DNA of 8,564 nt from Candidatus Taylorbacteria bacterium RIFCSPLOWO2_01_FULL_50_130 (GTDB lineage Bacteria > Patescibacteriota > Minisyncoccia > Phycocordibacterales > UBA10002), in the NCBI GenBank assembly GCA_001821155.1, contig MHSB01000052.1:1-8564 (forward strand), written 5' to 3'. Below are positions 1-5,188 of the stretch, piece by piece. Under the pieces are notes generated by a model. It did not search any database, was not told where the DNA came from, and saw only the letters and a list, made by a program, of their open reading frames with translations. The position numbers and the translations under genes are program-made. How positions within the stretch are numbered: position 1 is the stretch's first letter; every line of letters begins with the position of its first letter.

Positions 1-2
1 AA

Positions 3-128
3 TCATGCATAATTTGCCCCTCGGAGAGAAAATGGGCGTTTGAAGCTCATTTACTTGGGAAGAGGCGATCATTTGATGCTCATTATGAATGGGAGGAGAA
101 GCCGAGCGCGTGGTTATATGTTAAATAA
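3..128 (+). CDS. 3' end of an unidentified protein (5' end outside window)
   Basis: A + strand frame is open from base 3 to a TAA at 126-128 and gives 41 residues ending in EEKPSAWLYVK. I do not recognise the protein. The visible part starts with a Cys pair (CIIC), which could be half of a zinc knuckle, and contains a short internal duplication, FEAHLLG then FDAHYEW. At DNA level the duplication is a degenerate repeat of about 16 bases at 37-52 and 70-85. The tail is rich in Trp and charged residues, as in a real soluble protein. Its last 15 bases overlap the end of the convergent transposase gene. The other two + frames are closed early. Because only 126 bases are visible, chance openness cannot be excluded. 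Confidence 0.4.
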   Translation, partial: SCIICPSERKWAFEAHLLGKRRSFDAHYEWEEKPSAWLYVK

Positions 129-605
129 TTTCAGCTGACTGATGTCCTTGTTACGGCCCTGATTTCTGATGTACTGCTCAATGACCGCCTTGTTCCCCTT
201 GCCACCCGTGGTGGCGATGTAGTAGCCGTCAGTCCAGAATTCCCCTCCCCACAGGTCTTTCTTGATTGTCGGGATGAACTTGAATATGTGGCTCGCGGTA
301 ATGCTCTTGATCATTCCGATGACCTGTCCGCCTGAATACTTCGGCAGGAATCGGCAGAGGATGTGCAGGTGGTCCTTGTCAAACCCGACTTCGTGGATAT
401 CAATCGCAAACCGCTCCTTGAACCCCGAGAGCGCCATGAGAATGAGTTTCTCCGTTTCTGGGTTCAAAAGCGACTTACGATACTTCACCGTGATTTGAAT
501 GTGGTAGTAGCATTCTGATATATTATGATACCAATACCACAGCCCCTCCTTTGCTTCTATGTCCGTTCTGGTCATTACGCCGCAGTATATCGTAGTTTCC
601 GCCAT
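114..605 (-). CDS. tnpA: IS200/IS605-family Y1 transposase (TnpA / REP-associated tyrosine transposase-like)
   Basis: This encodes a single-strand DNA transposase of the HUH Y1 superfamily (163 residues; the family is usually about 130-170). The HUH metal-binding motif is DKDHLHIL with H79 and H81. The catalytic tyrosine is Y145 in IEQYIRNQ, and Q149, four residues later, matches the extra metal-ligand Gln known from IS608 TnpA. The fold entry YYHIQITVKYRKSLL (33-47) is the usual first beta strand. The protein appears intact. The ATG at 605 directly follows an in-frame TGA, so no start lies further upstream. Its N-terminus is about ten residues longer than usual, and M11 (575) is a credible alternative. 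With that start, the hairpin at 599-645 would lie just upstream, as IS200 left-end hairpins do. No TnpB gene is present. Typical IS200 elements or domesticated RAYTs both fit. Confidence 0.88.
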   Translation of the reverse strand: MAETTIYCGVMTRTDIEAKEGLWYWYHNISECYYHIQITVKYRKSLLNPETEKLILMALSGFKERFAIDIHEVGFDKDHLHILCRFLPKYSGGQVIGMIKSITASHIFKFIPTIKKDLWGGEFWTDGYYIATTGGKGNKAVIEQYIRNQGRNKDISQLKLFNI

Positions 606-645
606 TCATCCCTGCGCGGAGCGCAGGGAGCTCTGGCGGGTCATT
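599..645. repeat. Nested hairpin repeat, copy A (overlaps tnpA start)
   Basis: The outer stem is CCGCCA (599-604) with TGGCGG (634-639). The internal loops are TTCAT (605-609) and AGCTC (629-633). The inner stem is CCCTGCGC (610-617) with GCGCAGGG (621-628), closed by a GGA loop. The conserved block continues through GTCATT (640-645). Copy B at 6775-6822 has the same outline with different inner stem bases that still pair. On the minus strand the ATG of tnpA lies in the 3' flank (CAGGGATGAATGGCGG), so folding of the mRNA could hide the start codon. Confidence 0.85.
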
Positions 646-684
646 GGACAAAAAAGAGCAAAAACGCTATTCGGCAACAGTCCC

Positions 685-782
685 GTCATTCCCGTGAAGC
701 TTGCCCCCGCGAAGGCGGGGAACGCGAATCCGGGGCCTTTAAAAAATCCTTATTACTGGATTCCCTCCTCCGCGGGAATGAC
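685..782. repeat. Composite palindromic repeat (GTCATTCCCG...CGGGAATGAC)
   Basis: The ends GTCATTCCCG (685-694) and CGGGAATGAC (773-782) are perfect 10-base inverted repeats. Inside are a second pair, GAATCC (726-731) with GGATTC (758-763), and a local hairpin, CCCCGC (705-710) with GCGGGG (715-720). The pattern resembles the dispersed GTCATTCCCGCG...GGCGGGAATCC small palindromic repeats seen in many bacterial genomes. It is probably non-coding and MITE-like. Open frames that cross it are products of the repeat. Confidence 0.7.
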
Positions 783-836
783 AGAAAGGCGTGAAGTGCG
801 TAAGTCCTATTCTGGTATCTATAGATCCAGCTGACC

Positions 837-864
837 TTGGCAAAGTTAAATAAACAAGTAATAT
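837..864 (+). promoter_or_regulatory. Weak candidate sigma-70 promoter for the 936 gene
   Basis: TTGGCA (837-842) is followed after 16 bases by TAATAT (859-864). This matches five of six -35 bases and four of six -10 bases. The predicted start near 871 leaves a leader of about 65 bases before the ATG at 936. No Shine-Dalgarno sequence is visible in front of that ATG. The rest of the 646-935 gap holds only the palindromic repeat. Confidence 0.35.
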
Positions 865-935
865 CAGCGTCAGAAAACCAACGAACCGGGCTTAGTGTCG
901 GTCCAGAAATTCTGTAAGAACCCCATACATTACCT

Positions 936-1655
936 ATGAATGACCGTGAGAAGGCGCAGCGGCCAAGCGAGGAGCAAAAACAGTTCTTTACAACACATGG
1001 GCTCGTCCTGCCGAAAAACGCTCTAATCGCCAGAAACATCATCGAGTTCATTACGGAAGAACCCGAAAAAACAGCAGAACGACTAAGATTGATGTGGTTT
1101 CTGCATACCGCAGTTATCGGTCTTGAATTGGATGATGGCTGTAGCATCACTTATATCAGAATGAGATCCATACGAGAGAGGACGTCGGAGTCTGGACATC
1201 ATCGCTACTGTCTGTTTCAGGCCCATCTTAAGACTCCTTATGGGGGGAATACATCTCGCCCACTCACATCGTGCTACAAGAACGGCACCCCGCTATTTGG
1301 AAGTCCGCATCCATGGCTACTTTCAGGGGTGACCTACCGCAAACTGAAGGACTCATCGGTTAAGAAAATATGTGCCTATCTCCTCCAGAAATCTGAAAGC
1401 TCGTTGGAGTGGGAATTTCTAACTCCAGAAAAATTAATTCCTGGCGCACACTTCGGGCTGAGATTTTTGGGGGACAAAACGGCAACGGACAAAGATCTGG
1501 AGTTGCTCGCACAAGTTCTGGAAGGACTTGAGTTGCCGCGGGGGGTTTGCATCAGACGGATATTTCAGAGGGGAAAAGACCGGGTTTACTATCGGGTAAG
1601 TGTGGACATGGAATCGGTCCAGGAGAGTGACCATACCACTGTTTCTCATTCGTAA
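936..1655 (+). CDS. Hypothetical protein, 239 residues, no recognised family
   Basis: I cannot assign a function. The protein is soluble, with no signal peptide or membrane segment. Residues 1-60 are charged and probably helical. The middle (86-135) is rich in His, Gly, Pro and aromatic residues (GHHRYCLFQAHL, FGSPHPWLLSG). The part after 155 looks like alternating strands and helices, with a leucine-rich helix (DLELLAQVLEGLEL, 187-200) followed by a basic strand region (CIRRIFQRGKDRVYYRVSVD, 205-224). Five cysteines (69, 92, 113, 146, 205) are scattered and form no zinc pattern. Support for a real gene is its length, its fit to an intrinsic terminator 20 bases after the TAA, and the absence of a better frame on either strand. 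It lies beside mobile-type repeats and no functional partner is visible. The next in-frame Met is residue 53, so ATG 936 is the likely start, although no ribosome binding site is seen. Confidence 0.65.
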   Translation: MNDREKAQRPSEEQKQFFTTHGLVLPKNALIARNIIEFITEEPEKTAERLRLMWFLHTAVIGLELDDGCSITYIRMRSIRERTSESGHHRYCLFQAHLKTPYGGNTSRPLTSCYKNGTPLFGSPHPWLLSGVTYRKLKDSSVKKICAYLLQKSESSLEWEFLTPEKLIPGAHFGLRFLGDKTATDKDLELLAQVLEGLELPRGVCIRRIFQRGKDRVYYRVSVDMESVQESDHTTVSHS

Positions 1656-1674
1656 AAGGACCGTGCCAATTTTC

Positions 1675-1706
1675 AGACGACAGCGCTCATCTGTCGTCTT
1701 TTGTTT
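1675..1706 (+). terminator. Intrinsic terminator shared by two convergent genes
   Basis: AGACGACAG (1675-1683) pairs perfectly with CTGTCGTCT (1691-1699) around a 7-base loop, followed by TTTTGTTT on the + strand. It ends transcription of the 936 gene. The loop contains the TGA stop of the convergent helicase gene (1687-1689), and one arm encodes that gene's last codons (KDDR). On the minus strand the hairpin is followed by GAAAATTGG, so it is weaker in that direction. Confidence 0.8.
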
Positions 1707-4587
1707 GGAGCGTTTGGGACAGGCGACACCACTCGCAATCACTGTCATCACAAGTTTTGTCCCAAAATGACAGAGAGAGAATCTGTTTTGAAACATCGGC
1801 GATGAGTTTCCTCAAGTTGGCGACTTCTTCGTCAGAAATCTCAAATACTTCGCGGCGGTAGCGGCCGCGGTCATCGGACTTGAGAAAGTCAATGGTGCCG
1901 GTTTTCATCCGCCACTTCCCCAACCCATCAAGGAGGAGCCGATAAAAGACGAGCTGGCGTTTGTAATCGCCCCCGCCTCTTTTGGTTTTGCCTTCAATTT
2001 CATTGCGGCTCTTCGGCCGGCCGGTTTTGTAATCAACGACAGTGACTGTCCCATCAGGCAAGAGCTCCACTTTATCCAGCTTTCCATTCAAAAGAATCTC
2101 TTGACCGGCCGAAATACCAAGCGGCATTCCGGCAATTTTGTACTCGTTCCAAATCGTCCGCGGAAAATCAAAATGAGAAAGGTACCCTTTAAGCTCCCGC
2201 TCTCCTTCCTTGAGATGGGTCTGAAACTCCCGCTCGCTTACGTGCGTGCGGCGAAGAGTCCCTTTGAAAAACTCAAGCGTTTTTTTAATGGAGAGGTCTT
2301 CTTCCCTCCGGTAGGCGTCAAAATAAACCTTGAGAGCGGCGTGTATTGCCGAGCCGTAGAGCAGCGCTGGTGATTGCGACTGGGGAATCCGTATTAGGTC
2401 AACAAAGAAATACCTCCACGGGCACTTAAGGAAGTTATTTAGATGCGTTACCGAGAGTCCCCGCTCCAGGAAAAGCGACTGGAGATATTTTTTATCGGTT
2501 AGGAGACAGGGCGCCGCCAAGACTTTTTTGTGAGGAGAGTTGACTGACACCTTCTCTTTTGTTCGATAGTCCTCATGAATTTCTTCCAAAAATCGTGAAG
2601 GAATCCGCTCCTGTCCATCGCTACCGCGAAGGTGATACGAAATCGTCACATTTTTTTTTGCTCTCGTAAGCGCCACATAAAAGAGCCGCCGCTCGTCTTC
2701 CGTTTCGTGTTCCTCTTCGCCGCCCGGAAGCGGTAAATTAAAGATTTGCCGGCTGCGTCTTCCGCCCCAAACGCCGTCGCTCGCGTGCAAAATAAAGACG
2801 CTTTCAAACTCAAGTCCCTTGGCGCGGTGAGCGGTCATAATAGCGACGCCATCCAAAATTCCCGCCTCGGCCGATATGGATAAGCCGTGCTCGCGCGCTT
2901 CCGCCAGATATTCCAAAAAATCTTTCACGGTCGCGAGTTTGTTTCGCTCGGCGAATCGCTCAACAGCACGGAGCAAACTTTCATAAAGCGGCAGAAGTTC
3001 GTAGCTTTCTTTCAGCGAGACGAGATGGGGAAAATAGCCGGATTCCTCGGCGATTTGGTTCCAACCGGAAACCAGCGGCTCATTGCGGGCGATTAGCGCG
3101 AGACGGGATAGTTTGCTGGCGAATTCGCCTAATGCGCCGCGCCGTATTTCAAAAATAATTGCTCGCCGCTCTTTCCTCGCGTTTTCCAAGATGGCGAAAA
3201 CTTCGTGGGGTTCAAGGTTGAGGAAATCAAAGAAAAGAATCGGCGCCAGTTTTTCGTCATTTGGAGCAACCCCCGCCTCTAAAAACTTTAAGAAAGCGTC
3301 AATCCGAACATGGGACAGGGCGTCGGTGTTTGAAAACTTCGCCACGGGTACGCCAACGGCTCGCAGTGCTCTCTCAACAGAATCGGCGCTTCTGTTCTCG
3401 CGGACAAGAACCCCGATTTCTCTAGGCGCCGCGCCGTTTTTGATTCGTTTTTTTATCTCTTCCGCGACATATGCGAGTTCGCCGGCTCCATCGACTGCTT
3501 CCAAAACTAAAACGCGGCGCGGCGCGAAGTTAACTGCTGAACGAAGCGGAAGACGGGTTTCTCCGCCGATTATTCTGTTTTGGCTGATAAGCGAATGAGC
3601 AGCATCAAGAATCTTTTGGTGCGAGCGGTAATTTTTCTCAAGCGTTATCAACCGAGCCTTTGGGTACAGCCGCTTGAAATACAAAAAATTTTCAAGCGAA
3701 GCGCCTTGAAAGCGGAAAATCGCCTGCTTCTCGTCGCCGACAATGAAAATATTAGGATTCTCGTGGAAACCGGCCAAAAGCTCGAGCAGGCGATTTTGAG
3801 CATTGTTGGCGTCCTGATGTTCGTCGGCAAGAACGTAGTGATGCTCCTCTTGAAGCCGAAGGAGTAAATCTTTGTCGCGCTCTAAAACCTTCACTGTTTC
3901 CATAATCATATCTTCAAAGTCGTACAATCGCCGCTTGGCGAGCGACTTTTCGTAAGCGGCATAAACTTTTGAGAGCTCTTCGTTTCTTTGAATGTTTCGT
4001 TCCTCGGCAGCCCGCTTGCCCGGCGGCATTTCTGGACCTGCGAAGTCCAAAAATGCCGTCATGTTGCTTTTAAGCAAAATCCGCAATTTCTTGGGAGAAA
4101 TATTTTCTCTTTTGAGCTCTTTAATTGCCGTGATGAGCGGACGAATATAATACGACGGGTCGTTTTTGGGTCGCAAGATTTTCAGTGAAAGAGTGGCTAG
4201 TATTTCCCTAATAATCCGGAGCTGTTCTATTTCCTCCATATGCTCGGCGCCGATAATCCGCGAAAACCGATCTGGATAAGTTTTGATTATATCGTTGGAA
4301 AAACTATGAAAGGTGTGAATTCTGACTTGATACGCCGCCGGACCAATAAGCCGCAACAACTTTTCGCGCATGGCGTAAACGCCAGATTCAGTAAAGGTCA
4401 ACGCCAAAATCGCGTCCGGCGGCGTATCGGTTTTGCGAAGAATTTGCGCGATACGAAGCGTGAGTACTGTCGTTTTCCCCGTCCCCGGCCCCGCAACAAC
4501 CATCACCGGCCCCTCTATCGTATCCACCGCCTCGCGTTGTTTGGGATTGAGTTGTTTGTATACTTTTTCAAACGCCCTGTTTTTCAT
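1687..4587 (-). CDS. UvrD/PcrA-like SF1A helicase fused to a Fe-S PD-(D/E)XK nuclease
   Basis: This is a 966-residue ATP-dependent DNA helicase-nuclease, probably for processing broken DNA ends in the cytoplasm. The helicase core has a Q-motif (LNPKQREA, Q17), Walker A (GPGTGKTT, 33-40), HTFHSF (91-96), Walker B DEHQD (255-259, where DEYQD or DEFQD is usual), GDEKQAIFRF (284-293), NYRS (319-322), TAHRAKGLEFE (585-595) and YVALTRAKK (637-645). The C-terminal nuclease has H749, D838 (GKLDKVE), D852 and K854 (VVDYKTG) and Q878. C722 (KCPWRYFF) together with C946, C951 and C954 (CDDSDCEWC) matches the Cas4/AddB 4Fe-4S pattern. The order motor-then-nuclease recalls AdnA/AdnB of actinobacteria. PcrA/UvrD proteins, about 720 residues, lack the nuclease. 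All key residues are present. The start ATG lies 7 bases after an extended -10 box. An A9 run at codons 644-646 could cause slippage. Confidence 0.93.
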   Translation of the reverse strand: MKNRAFEKVYKQLNPKQREAVDTIEGPVMVVAGPGTGKTTVLTLRIAQILRKTDTPPDAILALTFTESGVYAMREKLLRLIGPAAYQVRIHTFHSFSNDIIKTYPDRFSRIIGAEHMEEIEQLRIIREILATLSLKILRPKNDPSYYIRPLITAIKELKRENISPKKLRILLKSNMTAFLDFAGPEMPPGKRAAEERNIQRNEELSKVYAAYEKSLAKRRLYDFEDMIMETVKVLERDKDLLLRLQEEHHYVLADEHQDANNAQNRLLELLAGFHENPNIFIVGDEKQAIFRFQGASLENFLYFKRLYPKARLITLEKNYRSHQKILDAAHSLISQNRIIGGETRLPLRSAVNFAPRRVLVLEAVDGAGELAYVAEEIKKRIKNGAAPREIGVLVRENRSADSVERALRAVGVPVAKFSNTDALSHVRIDAFLKFLEAGVAPNDEKLAPILFFDFLNLEPHEVFAILENARKERRAIIFEIRRGALGEFASKLSRLALIARNEPLVSGWNQIAEESGYFPHLVSLKESYELLPLYESLLRAVERFAERNKLATVKDFLEYLAEAREHGLSISAEAGILDGVAIMTAHRAKGLEFESVFILHASDGVWGGRRSRQIFNLPLPGGEEEHETEDERRLFYVALTRAKKNVTISYHLRGSDGQERIPSRFLEEIHEDYRTKEKVSVNSPHKKVLAAPCLLTDKKYLQSLFLERGLSVTHLNNFLKCPWRYFFVDLIRIPQSQSPALLYGSAIHAALKVYFDAYRREEDLSIKKTLEFFKGTLRRTHVSEREFQTHLKEGERELKGYLSHFDFPRTIWNEYKIAGMPLGISAGQEILLNGKLDKVELLPDGTVTVVDYKTGRPKSRNEIEGKTKRGGGDYKRQLVFYRLLLDGLGKWRMKTGTIDFLKSDDRGRYRREVFEISDEEVANLRKLIADVSKQILSLSFWDKTCDDSDCEWCRLSQTLQTKDDR

Positions 4588-4594
4588 GAACCCT

Positions 4595-4603
4595 AGTATA
4601 GCA
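4595..4603 (-). promoter_or_regulatory. Extended -10 promoter of the helicase gene, probably leaderless
   Basis: Read on the minus strand, TGCTATACT (4603 down to 4595) is a TGn-extended -10 box matching TATAAT in five of six bases. Only seven bases (AGGGTTC) separate it from the ATG at 4587, so transcription should begin at or beside the start codon. No good -35 hexamer is present, which fits an extended -10 promoter. Confidence 0.65.
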
Positions 4604-4618
4604 TCAGCGCGCTAAACC

Positions 4619-4647
4619 TTGACACATCATAATATATATGCTACCTT
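4619..4647 (+). promoter_or_regulatory. Candidate promoter of the small membrane protein gene
   Basis: A perfect TTGACA (4619-4624) is followed after 17 bases by TACCTT (4642-4647), preceded by TG as in extended -10 boxes. An alternating TATATAT stretch lies between them. The -10 itself is poor (three of six). It faces away from the helicase promoter about 20 bases to the left, so the two may compete or be co-regulated. Confidence 0.5.
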
Positions 4648-4691
4648 CCTTGTGATTCTCGCAGAACTTCAACATCAACGAAAGGAAACAA

Positions 4692-5066
4692 ATGCTCTTT
4701 GAAAATGAGCTGATTCGGTGTCTAGTCGGCATTGTCGGCCTCGTGTTCCTCCTCTATGGAGGGTTTTTCCTGCTTTGTGTTTCGTTCATAGCGTGGACGG
4801 TTGTAAGGATTCCACAGCTTGAAAGAATTCTCGAAGAGGAGAAAGACGCGCACAGAAAAAAAGTGCTGACAAAAAAAGTCAACGCTTGGCGCGACACGTA
4901 TAGGGTAATGCAAAAAGTGAATCAAGAAATGAGTGGGGTAGATATGCCGCCGCAGGCACTTTTGAGAGCGCTCCTTATAAAACGTCCCCACCTTATGACG
5001 CGGTCCCTGCTTTTTTGTTTCTTGGGCACCGCTTCCCTCCTGTGGGCATTCGGCTACTTTGGCTGA
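4692..5066 (+). CDS. Small two-helix membrane protein of unknown function
   Basis: This 124-residue protein is not recognised. A long hydrophobic segment (about 10-38, CLVGIVGLVFLLYGG onward) is followed by a charged, probably helical middle (39-104) with ERILEEEKDAHRKK and IKRPHLMTR. A second hydrophobic segment runs to the C-terminus (105-124). The positive charges of the middle suggest that part is cytoplasmic and both ends face outward (inference). The start is well supported by an AAAGGA Shine-Dalgarno (4681-4686) five bases before the ATG, the clearest ribosome binding site in the window. The gene stands alone, divergent from the helicase gene and convergent with rpoD, and ends before two tandem terminators, so it is its own transcription unit. 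Confidence 0.75.
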   Translation: MLFENELIRCLVGIVGLVFLLYGGFFLLCVSFIAWTVVRIPQLERILEEEKDAHRKKVLTKKVNAWRDTYRVMQKVNQEMSGVDMPPQALLRALLIKRPHLMTRSLLFCFLGTASLLWAFGYFG

Positions 5067-5081
5067 TGCTCGCGGGGGAAA

Positions 5082-5112
5082 AGACCGTCAAAAAGGCGGT
5101 CTCGTTCTTTTT
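5082..5112 (+). terminator. Intrinsic terminator 1 after the membrane protein gene
   Basis: AGACCGTC (5082-5089) pairs with GGCGGTCT (5095-5102), including one G-T wobble, around an AAAAA loop. It is followed by CGTTCTTTTT. On the minus strand the same hairpin is followed by TTT, so it may also stop rpoD transcription weakly. Confidence 0.65.
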
Positions 5113-5116
5113 CACT

Positions 5117-5150
5117 CTGCTCCGGTCTTCTGACTCGGAGCAGTTTTTCT
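5117..5150 (+). terminator. Intrinsic terminator 2, strong
   Basis: CTGCTCCGGTC (5117-5127) pairs with GAC (5132-5134) and CGGAGCAG (5136-5143), with one bulged T at 5135 and a TTCT loop. It is followed directly by TTTTTCT. It lies five bases after terminator 1 and gives fail-safe protection against reading into rpoD from the wrong side. Confidence 0.8.
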
Positions 5151-5154
5151 TCCC

Positions 5155-5183
5155 ACTTACTACTAACTACTTTCTACTTACTT
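5155..5183. repeat. Short ACTTACT/ACTACT-type repeat tract
   Basis: The 29 bases between terminator 2 and the rpoD stop are made only of A, C and T and consist of variants of ACTTACTA, including two copies of ACTTACT. On the minus strand this is an AGTAAGTAG-type purine-rich 3' UTR of rpoD. No function is evident. Confidence 0.5.
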
Positions 5184-5188
5184 CCCCT

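Larger units (their letters stand above)
114..645 (-). mobile_element. Candidate IS200-type insertion or RAYT unit
   Basis: The unit would comprise tnpA plus the nested hairpin over its 5' end. IS200/IS605 elements have subterminal hairpins rather than terminal inverted repeats, and the hairpin at 599-645 is in the position of a left end. I found no matching right-end hairpin downstream of the tnpA stop (1-113), where another reading frame appears to run straight into the gene. The boundaries are therefore only a guess. A copy of the hairpin without a transposase occurs beside dnaG, which favours a REP-like relation. Confidence 0.35.

Noticed and set aside
525..834. Two overlapping + strand frames of about 90 residues
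   Set aside because: They run through the tnpA 5' end, nested hairpin A and the composite palindrome. Their peptides are translated repeat DNA with no domain and no start signal.
686..1150. Minus-strand frame of 154 residues
   Set aside because: It begins inside the 936 gene and ends in the palindromic repeat. It lies opposite a better-supported frame that fits a terminator.
3083..3598. A 171-residue + strand frame inside the helicase gene
   Set aside because: It is antisense to intact helicase coding sequence and has Ser/Arg/Ala-rich shadow composition with no motif.
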